Below, one piece after another: positions 8,916 to 17,283 of a stretch of 64,000 nt of DNA (the stretch's first letter is position 1; the number at the start of each line of letters is the position of its first letter). The notes below the pieces were generated by a model. The model saw only the letters and a program-made list of their open reading frames with translations, searched no databases and was not told the origin of the DNA. The stretch covers positions 310,001 through 374,000 of the forward strand of contig CBDEUC010000003.1 in assembly GCA_965243105.1 (NCBI GenBank), in the 5' to 3' direction. Source of the DNA: WLWS01 sp965243105. GTDB lineage: Bacteria; Pseudomonadota; Gammaproteobacteria; Eutrophobiales; Eutrophobiaceae. The position numbers and the translations under genes are program-made.

Positions 8916-9863
8916 CTAGGCGGCTCGTTTTGCACCCTTCTTTTCGTTGTAGGCATGCAGGGCATCGCGAACCCACTGCCCTTCTTCATGAGCACGCACG
9001 TGGTGCTCGATGCGTTCCCGGTTACAATGCCCGTCTCCGTTTATCACCGCGTAAAACTCTTCCCAGTTCAGCTCGGCAAAATCGTAGTGCCCCCTGCTCT
9101 CGTTCCACTTGATCTGGGGATCGGGATATTCAAGTTTTAACACGTCAATTTGCGGGATCGTCTGGTCGACAAATTTTTGCCTGAGGCTGTCATTGGATTC
9201 GCGTTTAATTTTCCACTGCATGGATTTGCCCGAATGGGCCGAGTCTGCATCATGTGGGCCAAACATCATGAGCGATGGTTCCCACCAGCGATTCAGGGCG
9301 TCCTGCGCCATGGCCTTTTGCTCAGCACTACCATGAGCCAGGGCCAGCATGATTTCGTACCCCTGGCGCTGGTGAAAACTCTCTTCCTTGCAGATTCGAA
9401 TCATTGCCCTCGAGTACGGGCCATAGGAAGTACGCTGTAGTGAAACCTGGTTAACAATGGCTGCACCATCAACAAGCCAGCCAATAGCACCAATGTCTGC
9501 CCAGCTCAGCGTTGGGTAATTGAAAATGGACGCGTACTTCGCCTGTCCGCTTTGCAGTGCCTCGATCATTTCGGCGCGACTGGTACCCAGCGTCTCGGCT
9601 GAGCTGTACAGGTAAAGCCCATGACCACCCTCATCCTGTACCTTGGCCAGCAAAACTGCCTTGCGTCGTAAGGTTGGTGCACGGGTAATCCAGTTACCTT
9701 CCGGTTGCATACCAATAACTTCAGAGTGGGCGTGCTGGGAAATTTGCCTGACCAGGTTCTTGCGATAGGCCTCGGGCATCCAGTCCTTGGGTTCGATTTT
9801 CTCTTCCCTATCAATGCGTTCCTGGAAATTCTCTTCCAGCGCAGGGATGTGCTCATCGTTCAT
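8916..9863 (-). CDS. paaA: 1,2-phenylacetyl-CoA epoxidase catalytic subunit PaaA
   Basis: A 315-residue di-iron oxygenase that adds one oxygen atom to the ring of phenylacetyl-CoA. The ferritin-like fold shows the iron-ligand helices 'KVQDEGGHGLYLY' and 'CKEESFHQRQGYEIM', and the family N-terminal stretch 'PKDWMPEAYRKNLVRQISQH'. It is the first gene of the minus-strand paaABCDE-paaX operon. A strong sigma70-type promoter with an inverted repeat lies 45-72 bases upstream. Confidence 0.96.
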   Translation of the reverse strand: MNDEHIPALEENFQERIDREEKIEPKDWMPEAYRKNLVRQISQHAHSEVIGMQPEGNWITRAPTLRRKAVLLAKVQDEGGHGLYLYSSAETLGTSRAEMIEALQSGQAKYASIFNYPTLSWADIGAIGWLVDGAAIVNQVSLQRTSYGPYSRAMIRICKEESFHQRQGYEIMLALAHGSAEQKAMAQDALNRWWEPSLMMFGPHDADSAHSGKSMQWKIKRESNDSLRQKFVDQTIPQIDVLKLEYPDPQIKWNESRGHYDFAELNWEEFYAVINGDGHCNRERIEHHVRAHEEGQWVRDALHAYNEKKGAKRAA

Positions 9864-9884
9864 ACAGGTTTCACCGGTTTATTC

Positions 9885-9935
9885 GTGATACATAAATATT
9901 TTTATAGAGTATAATTCTGTATCACAATATTTCAA
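9885..9935 (-). promoter_or_regulatory. paaA promoter with overlapping dyad, likely PaaX operator
   Basis: Read on the minus strand: -35 TTGAAA (9930-9935), 16-base spacer, -10 TATACT (9908-9913). The inverted repeat GTGATACA (plus strand 9885-9892) and TGTATCAC (9918-9925) puts one half-site inside the promoter spacer and the other just after the expected start of transcription. The half-site TGATACA resembles the TGATTCG core I recall for E. coli PaaX sites. A lone TGATACA also occurs at 13477-13483 between paaZ and paaK. Assignment to PaaX is inference. Confidence 0.7.
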
Positions 9936-9946
9936 GCAAAATTTTT

Positions 9947-10387
9947 TTAGTCTCCCTCCTGGATGACCTTTTCATCCAGCTGGAAGGAGCGGCCCCTGAA
10001 TGCCGCCAACTGCACATTTTCCCGGTTGGATATGGTCACGTCATAAAGCCCGGTCAGCTTGCCCTTTCGCTGCTCTTCAGCGACGGCAACCAGCACATCC
10101 CCTTCCCTGGCAGGACGAAGAAAATCGATGTCGCAGTTTTGCGCCACGTTTACCCTGTTGTAGCTGTTGCAGGCATAGGCGAAAGCGGTATCTGCCAGCA
10201 TGAAGATGAAGCCTCCGTGACAGATTGCGTGACCATTCAGCATGTCGGGCCGCACGCTCATGCTCAGTTTTGCATAACCCGGGGCAACTTCGACGATGTC
10301 TATTCCCTGGGCCCTTGCTGCGATATCCCGTTCATACATCGATGCTGCACACCCCTGCGCAAGCTTCTCGGCGTCAGTCCGGGACAT
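9947..10387 (-). CDS. paaI: Hydroxyphenylacetyl-CoA thioesterase PaaI
   Basis: A 146-residue hot-dog-fold thioesterase with the 'HAICHGGFIFMLADTAFAYA' block (conserved HGG and catalytic Asp). PaaI releases CoA from dead-end ring-hydroxylated phenylacetyl-CoA compounds. It ends just upstream of the paaA promoter in the same orientation, so it is probably transcribed separately from paaABCDE. Confidence 0.92.
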   Translation of the reverse strand: MSRTDAEKLAQGCAASMYERDIAARAQGIDIVEVAPGYAKLSMSVRPDMLNGHAICHGGFIFMLADTAFAYACNSYNRVNVAQNCDIDFLRPAREGDVLVAVAEEQRKGKLTGLYDVTISNRENVQLAAFRGRSFQLDEKVIQEGD

Positions 10388-10425
10388 GGGTAGACTTTAA
10401 CTTGAAGGTATTGAAAGGACAGGAA

Positions 10426-11205
10426 TCACTTCTTGCCAAAGAATTTTCCAAGAATCGTTTTATCTTTTTTCTGGGCAGCGGCCTGTTCCTTGGCTTTTTC
10501 TTCTGCCTCTCTCTTGGCAGTGATATCGGCCTTTAGCTTGGCCCTTAGCTGGGTCTTGGCTTCCTCTGAAATTGTATTACCCACCATCTCGTTGTACTTG
10601 TTGTCTTCGCGCATGATGTGACGAGTTAACTCATCCATCAGTTCCTGGGTAATATCTTCTTTTGCCAGGTAATTAGTCTGGGACCACAGGTTTTCATAAT
10701 TCCTGATAGTCAATCCTATTTTTCCGCTTTTCAGATCAGCGGTAAAACGATACTTTGTACGCAGCGGTGGCTTGATTTCAAACTTGACGTTCTTGTTACC
10801 CGGCACGGGGGTCGTGACACATTGCAGCTGGTTATCACTAAGCAGTGTCTTGAAATTGCTGGCCCCGGGCCCAGCGGGAACAACCGCATATGTCGGGTTT
10901 TCCGAGCCGTTTTCAATTTCAAATACCCAGTCTTTTTCCTTGTCTGCGGTGGGATGGATAACCTTGTAATTGCCGGCTTTCAGGCGCTTCATCGTGACCG
11001 AATCATTGATTTGAAAATCAATGATGATGTCTTTTTCCAGGACGTTCAGTGTTTCCGCCAGCTCGGTGAAGTGCTGCTTGAGATACTTCATCACCGGTCC
11101 AAGCTTGCGCCACACTTCTTCCTCTGAAGGACCTGCATCCTTGTTGACCTGGTTACGAAGCGTCGCTTCGGAGGCCTGTTTTTTTAATTCTTCCAGTGTC
11201 GACAT
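10426..11205 (-). CDS. Conserved hypothetical protein with Lys/Ala-rich coiled-coil tail
   Basis: A 259-residue protein without signal peptide or membrane segment. The first 200 residues look globular and beta-rich ('SVTMKRLKAGNYKVIHPT', 'FEIKPPLRTKYRFTADL'). The last 50 are a charged coiled coil ending in a lysine-rich tail ('ILGKFFGKK'). I do not recognise a domain or a function. It lies between paaI and paaZ on the same strand. The palindrome at 11258-11278 just upstream suggests its own control. Confidence 0.75.
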   Translation of the reverse strand: MSTLEELKKQASEATLRNQVNKDAGPSEEEVWRKLGPVMKYLKQHFTELAETLNVLEKDIIIDFQINDSVTMKRLKAGNYKVIHPTADKEKDWVFEIENGSENPTYAVVPAGPGASNFKTLLSDNQLQCVTTPVPGNKNVKFEIKPPLRTKYRFTADLKSGKIGLTIRNYENLWSQTNYLAKEDITQELMDELTRHIMREDNKYNEMVGNTISEEAKTQLRAKLKADITAKREAEEKAKEQAAAQKKDKTILGKFFGKK

Positions 11206-11257
11206 AAATCGGTTCCCATGAGTATTTTGGGCTGTCCAAGGGGGCTAAAAGCCTAAA

Positions 11258-11278
11258 TTGACTATGTGCGCTAGTCAA
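11258..11278. promoter_or_regulatory. Perfect dyad TTGACTA-N7-TAGTCAA, probable operator
   Basis: Two perfect 7-base arms (11258-11264 and 11272-11278) separated by 7 bases, 53 bases upstream of the minus-strand gene starting at 11205. On the minus strand the outer arm also offers a TTGACT -35-like hexamer. Size and symmetry fit a homodimeric repressor such as a TetR, MarR or GntR protein. The regulator is not identifiable. Confidence 0.5.
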
Positions 11279-11352
11279 GTATTGAAGCACAAACAGGCTA
11301 TAAATACCTGTATTTGGTGAGATTATTACAAAGTCATCCCTTCAATCGCGGA

Positions 11353-13395
11353 TTATTCACGTCGTTCAACCAGGGTCATGACGTCGTACAGGGCAACCGG
11401 AACATCATCCTGGTTTACAATTTCCACTGCCCAGCGCACTACGCCAGTGGCTACTTTCTCACCTTCACGCTTATCCTTGCGTATCTTCTGCTTCACCGCC
11501 ACCTTTACCTGGATGGTATCCCCAATCGCCACTGGCTCTATAAATCGCAGGTTTTCCAGGCCATAGTTGGCAATTACCGGGCCGGGTGCAGGGTCAACGA
11601 ACATGCCTGCAGCGGCCGAGATTACAAAGTAACCGTGTGCCACCCGCTTGCCAAAAAACGAGTCCTTTGCAGCAATTTCGTCAAAGTGTGCGTAAAAATG
11701 GTCACCGGATACACAACCAAAATTGACCACGTCAGCCTCGGTCACCGTTCTTCGATGGGTCACCAGGGTTTCGCCAATCTGCAGGTCATCAAAATATTTT
11801 CTAAAGGGATGAATATTATCGATGAGGGGTTTACTGCCGCGATGGTGCTCACGAGTGATTGCGCTGAGTGTTGTGGGTGAGCCTTGAATAGCGGTACGCT
11901 GCATGTAGTGCTTGATAGCCCTTGCGCCTCCCAGCTCCTCTCCTCCGCCAGCCCGACCCGGCCCACCATGTACAAGCGTCGGCATGGGAGAACCGTGCCC
12001 GGTGGATTCCGCTGCGCAATCACTGTTAATAACAAGCATTCGCCCGTGGTAGGCCGCTGTACCAAGGATGACCTCGCTTGCTTCAGCATCGTCAGCAGTA
12101 AATATAGAACCCACCAGGCTACCGCGCCCCATCTTTGCCAGCTGGATGGCTTCATCCAGGTCAGCATAGGGCAAAAGGGTGCTGACCGGGCCAAAGGCCT
12201 CTTCAGCATGGGGTTCTTCCGCCATCATCGGCTTATCACAGTAAAGCAGAGTCGTCGGAAAAAACGCGCCCTTGCCTGGGTCTGCTCCGAGTGTTTCAAA
12301 CTCGCGCTGCCCGCCATAAACGATCTCGCTGCTCTTGCCCAGCAACTCTACTTTCTCCCACACGTCATTAACCTGGTCACGCCCCACCAGCGGTCCCATG
12401 CGTACGCCCTCGGTCGCCGGGTCACCGATGACGGTCTTATCAAGCCTTGCTGCCAGGGCATCGCGCACCGCGTCAACCTTTGAGCGAGGGATAATTGCCC
12501 GCCTGATCGCGGTGCATTTCTGTCCCGCCTTGACGGTCATTTCCCTGGCTACTTCCTTTATAAAGAGGTCAAATTCCGGCGAAGCCTCGTCGACACTTTC
12601 CCCGAGTATGCAGCAGTTCAGGCTGTCCGCTTCCATGTTAAAGGGGATTGAGTTTTCGATGATATTGGCATGGGATTTCAACTTTCGCCCTGTCCAGGCT
12701 GAACCGGTAAACGTGACCACGTCCTGTTCAACAAGATGATCCAGCATGTCCCCGGTGCTACCGCACACCAGCTGAATGGCACCGTCAGGCAGGATACCGC
12801 TGGCAATGATCTCTCTCACCATCACTTCTGCCAGGTAGCAAGAGACAGTTGCCGGCTTTACAATCACCGGCACGCCCGCTGCGAGACTTGGCGCTATTTT
12901 TTCCAGCATTCCCCAGCATGGGAAGTTAAATGCGTTGATATGCACGGCGACCCCTTCCTTTGGTACCAGGATGTGGCGGCCGATAAAGCTACCTTCCTTT
13001 GAGAGCACCTGCGGTTCCCCTTCCACCAGGAAACGTTCATTGGCAAATTCCCGTCGTACAACACTGCTGTAAGTGAAAAGGGTGCCGATGCCGCCTTCGA
13101 TATCGATCCAGCTGTCTGCCCGGGTCGCGCCGGTCCAGGCGGAAATCTCGTAAAACCTTTCTTTCTGTGACATGAGGTGCTGTGCCAGTGCCTTGAGGGC
13201 ATTGGCCCGCTCATGAAAAGTCTGCCTGCGTAGTGAATGACCGCCCTTTTCACGAGCCCAGAGCAGGCTGTCAGCAAAATCGACCCCTTTACTGGATACC
13301 TTCCCAATGGGCTCTCCAGTCACGGCCTTAAATACTTCAACGCCCTCATCCTGTCCACTGACCCACTCACCGCAAATGTAACTTTGTATATTCAA
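11353..13395 (-). CDS. paaZ: Bifunctional oxepin-CoA hydrolase / 3-oxo-5,6-dehydrosuberyl-CoA semialdehyde dehydrogenase PaaZ
   Basis: A 680-residue fusion. Residues 1 to about 520 are an aldehyde dehydrogenase with the nucleophile cysteine in 'MTVKAGQKCTAIRRA'. Residues about 540-680 are a MaoC-type (R)-hydratase domain with the Asp-His signature 'FGCVSGDHFYAHFD' and 'RVAHGYFVISAAAG'. The hydratase domain opens the oxepin-CoA ring and the dehydrogenase domain oxidises the resulting aldehyde in the same protein. Both halves look intact. It is divergent from paaK across a 156-base intergenic region. Confidence 0.96.
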   Translation of the reverse strand: MNIQSYICGEWVSGQDEGVEVFKAVTGEPIGKVSSKGVDFADSLLWAREKGGHSLRRQTFHERANALKALAQHLMSQKERFYEISAWTGATRADSWIDIEGGIGTLFTYSSVVRREFANERFLVEGEPQVLSKEGSFIGRHILVPKEGVAVHINAFNFPCWGMLEKIAPSLAAGVPVIVKPATVSCYLAEVMVREIIASGILPDGAIQLVCGSTGDMLDHLVEQDVVTFTGSAWTGRKLKSHANIIENSIPFNMEADSLNCCILGESVDEASPEFDLFIKEVAREMTVKAGQKCTAIRRAIIPRSKVDAVRDALAARLDKTVIGDPATEGVRMGPLVGRDQVNDVWEKVELLGKSSEIVYGGQREFETLGADPGKGAFFPTTLLYCDKPMMAEEPHAEEAFGPVSTLLPYADLDEAIQLAKMGRGSLVGSIFTADDAEASEVILGTAAYHGRMLVINSDCAAESTGHGSPMPTLVHGGPGRAGGGEELGGARAIKHYMQRTAIQGSPTTLSAITREHHRGSKPLIDNIHPFRKYFDDLQIGETLVTHRRTVTEADVVNFGCVSGDHFYAHFDEIAAKDSFFGKRVAHGYFVISAAAGMFVDPAPGPVIANYGLENLRFIEPVAIGDTIQVKVAVKQKIRKDKREGEKVATGVVRWAVEIVNQDDVPVALYDVMTLVERRE

Positions 13396-13551
13396 GATCA
13401 GACCCCTTGCCTGTGTAAGATATAGAAAGAAAGTTATAACCGTCCCGGCCAGTCATGGTCATGACCGGGCTGAATATGATACAAAATTTATTCAAATAGT
13501 GAAATTCTTGTGTTATTTTATTTCTTCACCTGAATTGTGAGGATTCGCCCT
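13396..13551. promoter_or_regulatory. Divergent paaZ-paaK control region
   Basis: It contains a hairpin-capable palindrome with core GTCATG-GT-CATGAC (13452-13465), flanked by CCCG (13444-13447) and CGGG (13466-13469), and a TGATACA half-site (13477-13483) identical to that in the paaA promoter. AT-rich sequence follows up to the paaK ribosome site GAGGA (13539-13543). I could not assign convincing -35/-10 pairs. Confidence 0.5.
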
Positions 13552-14853
13552 ATGGTTTCTGCAGGAACACGCGACGAACTGGAAAGTATCGAGAAAGCCA
13601 GCGTGGACGAGCTCCAGGCGCTGCAACTGCAGCGTATGCAATGGAGTCTCAAGCATGCTTACGATAACGTGGACTGCTACAGGCGAAAATTTGATGAAGC
13701 GGGTGTGAAACCGGAAGACCTGCGTTCCCTGTCCGATCTCGCGAATTTTCCCTTCACCACCAAGACAGACCTTCGCGACAACTATCCATTTGACATGTTC
13801 GCAGTCCCCATGAGCGACGTGGTCAGGGTTCATGCCTCCAGTGGGACCACCGGAAAACCGACGGTGGTGGGTTACACCCGCAATGATATCGATGCCTGGA
13901 GCCAGGTGGTGGGACGCTCGATACGGGCAGCCGGCGGAACACACAGGGACAAGATTCACGTGGCCTACGGTTACGGCCTGTTTACCGGCGGCCTTGGCGC
14001 ACATTACGGTGGAGAATACCTCGGCTGCACGGTCATTCCCATGTCCGGAGGACAGACCCAGAAACAGGCCCAGCTCATCCAGGACTTTGATCCGGATATC
14101 ATCATGGTGACACCCTCGTACATGCTCAGTATCGCCGACGAGCTGGAAAGACAGGGAGTGGACTGTCACAAGCTTAGCCTGCGTGTTGGTATTTTCGGCG
14201 CAGAACCCTGGACAGGTTCCATGCGGGAAAACCTGGAAAAACGTCTTGGCATAGATGCCATCGATATTTACGGTCTGTCAGAGGTCATGGGGCCGGGTGT
14301 CGCGCAGGAATGTATCGAGACGAAGGACGGTCCCACGATCTGGGAAGATTTTTTCTACCCGGAAATCATTAATCCTGAAACCGGCGAAGTCCTGCCAGAC
14401 GGTGAACAGGGCGAACTGGTGTTCACCAGCCTCACAAAAGAGGCATTGCCGATCGTTCGTTACCGCACCAGGGACCTGACGCGTCTTTTGCCAGGCACGG
14501 CAAGGACCATGCGCAGGATGGACAAAATTACCGGTCGCAGCGATGACATGCTCATCATACGCGGCGTCAATGTTTTTCCGACACAGGTGGAAGAACAAAT
14601 ATTGAAAATCGAGGCACTGGCGCCACACTACCAGATTGAAGTGAGCCGTGATGACAACCTTGATAATGTCCGGGTTAATGTTGAGCTGGCCCCTGATGCA
14701 GCTGAGTCTGCTGCAGAGGCCGCAGGTCGCGAGCTGGAAAAGAACATCAAGGACATCATTGGTATATCCACCCGCGTTACCGTGCACCCGGAAAACGGGG
14801 TTCCGCGCTCAGAGGGAAAGGCGCAGCGAGTTATTGATAAACGCGAACTCTAG
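13552..14853 (+). CDS. paaK: Phenylacetate-CoA ligase
   Basis: An adenylate-forming ligase of about 433 residues activating phenylacetate with ATP and CoA, the entry step to the pathway. The ATP-binding P-loop is 'HASSGTTGKPTVVGYT'. Further motifs are 'IYGLSEVMGPGVAQEC', 'RYRTRDLTRLLPG' and the C-terminal hinge 'KITGRSDDMLIIRGVNVFP'. The ATG at 13552 has GAGGA eight bases upstream. A GTG at 13537 in frame would place the start inside that ribosome site, so it is less likely. The stop codon shares CTAG with the stop of the convergent cytochrome gene. Confidence 0.96.
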   Translation: MVSAGTRDELESIEKASVDELQALQLQRMQWSLKHAYDNVDCYRRKFDEAGVKPEDLRSLSDLANFPFTTKTDLRDNYPFDMFAVPMSDVVRVHASSGTTGKPTVVGYTRNDIDAWSQVVGRSIRAAGGTHRDKIHVAYGYGLFTGGLGAHYGGEYLGCTVIPMSGGQTQKQAQLIQDFDPDIIMVTPSYMLSIADELERQGVDCHKLSLRVGIFGAEPWTGSMRENLEKRLGIDAIDIYGLSEVMGPGVAQECIETKDGPTIWEDFFYPEIINPETGEVLPDGEQGELVFTSLTKEALPIVRYRTRDLTRLLPGTARTMRRMDKITGRSDDMLIIRGVNVFPTQVEEQILKIEALAPHYQIEVSRDDNLDNVRVNVELAPDAAESAAEAAGRELEKNIKDIIGISTRVTVHPENGVPRSEGKAQRVIDKREL

Positions 14854-15323
14854 CTGTTGTTCAGAGCATCTTCGGTGATGCCCAGCTTTTTCTGTATTCG
14901 CTGAATAAGCCTGGCGCGGGTGCCATTCACGTCCATCAGCGGGCTGGCCCTCAGGCTGCCGATTTCCTTACCGGTATAGGGCTGGAATTCCTGCGGCACC
15001 TGCTCCTTGCTGAATGTGACAAGCATCCAGTTAAGTACATCAGCCAGCTCCTCGTCGCTTATGGGGGAATTGGCGGAACCGGGTACCTGCACGATAAACT
15101 CGCGACCACCTTCAACGTGCAGGAAATTACCGACAAAATCTTTCATGCGCGGTACCAGTCCCGGCGCACCCATGGCATTCGGAAGATGACAGCCCTGGCA
15201 ATTGAGAATGTAATTTTGCCTTGCAAGCGTCATTACCGCTTCATCTTCTGCCCATGACTGGCACGGGACAAGGCTGAGGAAAGAGCTCAGTGCCAGTACG
15301 GCAAGGCGCAAAACTGCTTTCAT
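14850..15323 (-). CDS. Periplasmic monohaem cytochrome c
   Basis: A 157-residue protein with a Sec signal peptide ('LRLAVLALSSFLSLVPCQSWA') and a single CxxCH site, C42-Q-G-C45-H46. Methionines in 'MGAPGLVPRM' are candidates for the axial ligand. The fold looks like cytochrome c class I with an inserted loop. It follows the amine dehydrogenase light chain by 8 bases, so it is probably the electron acceptor for the TTQ enzyme, in place of the copper protein (azurin or amicyanin) used elsewhere. It is not MauG, which has two haems and is over twice as long. Confidence 0.85.
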   Translation of the reverse strand: MKAVLRLAVLALSSFLSLVPCQSWAEDEAVMTLARQNYILNCQGCHLPNAMGAPGLVPRMKDFVGNFLHVEGGREFIVQVPGSANSPISDEELADVLNWMLVTFSKEQVPQEFQPYTGKEIGSLRASPLMDVNGTRARLIQRIQKKLGITEDALNNS

Positions 15324-15331
15324 TTGGACTA

Positions 15332-15868
15332 TCAGGCTTTCTTAGTCGCCACACCCAGTACCAGGGTCACGGTGCAATGGTAGGCCTCGCTACTCGTACC
15401 AAGGCACCAGTTAATATCATTGGCAGTATGTGGCCGGTATGTCGGACGGTCGCTGACGTTGGTATTGCAAAAACAATTACCACAGGAAGTCTTACCACAG
15501 CAGTCGTTGTAGGAAATGATGTAATCCTTACCGTCATGGGGGTTTTTGCAGGTACCAATCCAGGTTATAGGCGACATTTCCGTACCCGGTGGACACACTT
15601 TATCCGTACCACCGCAGCAACTGCACAGGAACCCATCAATGGAGCAGTTACGCCAGTAGGAGCAGCTTGTTGGATCGTCCAGGTCCGCGTCTGTGGGCTC
15701 GGCCGGTTGACCGTGGTCTCCGCCGGTGGCTGCCCTTGCCACGGGAAGCAGTGGTACGGCCGCTCCACCGACAAGCGCGGTCCCTATACCGCTGACAAAA
15801 CTCCTCCTGGAAGAATTTTGCGCAATTTTTCGTGTTAGTGATTCAGTGATGTGATCAAACCATTTCAT
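15332..15868 (-). CDS. aauA: Aromatic amine dehydrogenase light (beta) chain, TTQ-bearing
   Basis: A 178-residue quinoprotein subunit with a Tat signal (twin Arg at 21-22 in 'SSRRSFVSG'). Residue spacing matches methylamine dehydrogenase beta: W103 and W154 stand where Trp57 and Trp108 are cross-linked into tryptophan tryptophylquinone, with D78 and D122 where Asp32 and Asp76 act. At least 12 cysteines lie in the mature part for the disulfide-rich fold. 'DGFLCSCCGGT' and 'NDINWC' resemble aralkylamine dehydrogenase more than methylamine dehydrogenase. The enzyme would deaminate phenylethylamine or tyramine to the aldehyde in the periplasm. The usual mauE and mauD genes are not between the subunits. 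Confidence 0.9.
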   Translation of the reverse strand: MKWFDHITESLTRKIAQNSSRRSFVSGIGTALVGGAAVPLLPVARAATGGDHGQPAEPTDADLDDPTSCSYWRNCSIDGFLCSCCGGTDKVCPPGTEMSPITWIGTCKNPHDGKDYIISYNDCCGKTSCGNCFCNTNVSDRPTYRPHTANDINWCLGTSSEAYHCTVTLVLGVATKKA

Positions 15869-15896
15869 CTTGGTATCTCTCTATCATTCACAAAAA

Positions 15897-17081
15897 TTAA
15901 TTTGCAGAAAACAGGATGAGCGGTGTTTCCTGCCCAAAATCAGATAAAGTCTTTACGTACTCGCCGGTCAAGGCGTCGTAAACATCAATATTCATTTCAA
16001 CGTTAGTCGCGAACAACCACGGTGATTTATCCTCGCTCACTTCAATGGTCAGGGCCGGGAGCTTGAGCGGGATCTTTTTCACGCGCTTTTGTTTCTTTAC
16101 GTCATACACCCAGACTTCAGCACCGGGGTACTTGTGTGTGCCTTCTTCACCGTCAGGATGCATGAGAATATACATGTGCCCGAGACTGTCCGCGTCATTA
16201 AGGTTCATCCCGCCGGGACGCCAGTTTTGCTTTTTATCCTCTTCGGATAAAAGGCTCCATTGCTTGCCGGGAACTGCCCTGGCACCGCTCATGTCCACTT
16301 CCCTCAGGTTACCCAGGAATGAAGGGAAGTAAGCGACACTGTCAATAATCACTGGTCTCTCAAAAAGAGCATCCTTGTCTATATCAAAGAAAGAAGGTAC
16401 ACGTGCCTCGTTGATGACCTTGCCGTTGGCATCCAGCTGGTAAGACATCATCGAAGCGTCACCACACATGGCACTGAAACCTCTTTTCCCCGTTGGATAC
16501 ATCAGTGAGCACCCGGGAAGGTCAATTTCATTCAAAATTTCGCGTTTTGCGGTGTCGACCACGGTGACGGAGGTCGCGGGAGTAAAGTTAAACAGCAGCA
16601 GGAGTTTCTCATTATCGATGAGAGTCACCCAGAAATCGCTGGGCAACTGGCCTGCCCGCTTGGCACCGGGAATGATTACTTCGTCGATAACAGACAAGGT
16701 TGTCTTGTCCCAGATGGTCAGTACATCGGTGGGTGTCCCACGGGTGCCGCGGGAGTAAAAGGATTCGTAAACATAAATTTCCGGTCGCGTCCTGGCAATA
16801 GCGACACCAGCAATAAGGGAGGTATTGAGCATGCCCTTGTACTGCGGCCTATGCGCATCCTCTTCTGCGTCAAGCACAATCAGCCTGCCGTTTAACATGT
16901 TTCCAAAAGCCACATCATGGGCATAAAGCCAGTGATCCGGGTACCTGGCTGGCAGCGTCCTCACCTTTCCAACCGGGTCAATCGGCTCATCAGCGTGCAG
17001 GGGTAATTGAATAAACAGGAGAAAAAGAAAAACGGACAATATTTTCATCATATGCAGCGTCTCGTTAAGCTTGGCAATCAT
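15897..17081 (-). CDS. aauB: Amine dehydrogenase heavy (alpha) chain
   Basis: A 394-residue beta-propeller protein of the methylamine/aromatic amine dehydrogenase heavy-chain family, with a Sec signal ('ILSVFLFLLFIQLPLHA'). Typical stretches are 'YVYESFYSRGTRGTPTDVLTIWD' (split over a propeller blade), 'CSLMYPTGKRGFSAMCGD' and 'LGHMYILMHPDGEEGTHKYPG'. It supports the TTQ light chain encoded 28 bases downstream. Alternative starts at 17051 and 17048 would place the signal peptide right at the N-terminus and are at least as likely. First gene of an aauB-aauA-cytochrome operon. Confidence 0.9.
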   Translation of the reverse strand: MIAKLNETLHMMKILSVFLFLLFIQLPLHADEPIDPVGKVRTLPARYPDHWLYAHDVAFGNMLNGRLIVLDAEEDAHRPQYKGMLNTSLIAGVAIARTRPEIYVYESFYSRGTRGTPTDVLTIWDKTTLSVIDEVIIPGAKRAGQLPSDFWVTLIDNEKLLLLFNFTPATSVTVVDTAKREILNEIDLPGCSLMYPTGKRGFSAMCGDASMMSYQLDANGKVINEARVPSFFDIDKDALFERPVIIDSVAYFPSFLGNLREVDMSGARAVPGKQWSLLSEEDKKQNWRPGGMNLNDADSLGHMYILMHPDGEEGTHKYPGAEVWVYDVKKQKRVKKIPLKLPALTIEVSEDKSPWLFATNVEMNIDVYDALTGEYVKTLSDFGQETPLILFSAN

Positions 17082-17283
17082 GCGTTTACCTGGGCCCGTG
17101 ACAGGCCAGCGATTGCCTATTGGAGCATATTTTTAAATTTAGGACAATCGTCTAATACAGTAAGTTCCGCAGGTAAAAACAAAAACCGGCCGCGTCCGCA
17201 CAGGCGCGTTTCATCTTTGACCCGGGTTAATGCTATGGTTGCGGTTTCGCTGGCGAAATACTAATGAACGGAGGAAGTCAATT

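Noticed and set aside
11314..11880. 188-residue plus-strand ORF
   Set aside because: It lies wholly antisense to the hydratase domain of paaZ with no motif or ribosome site.
14850..15323. MauG-type di-haem enzyme for TTQ synthesis
   Set aside because: Only one CxxCH and 157 residues; MauG has two haems and is much longer.
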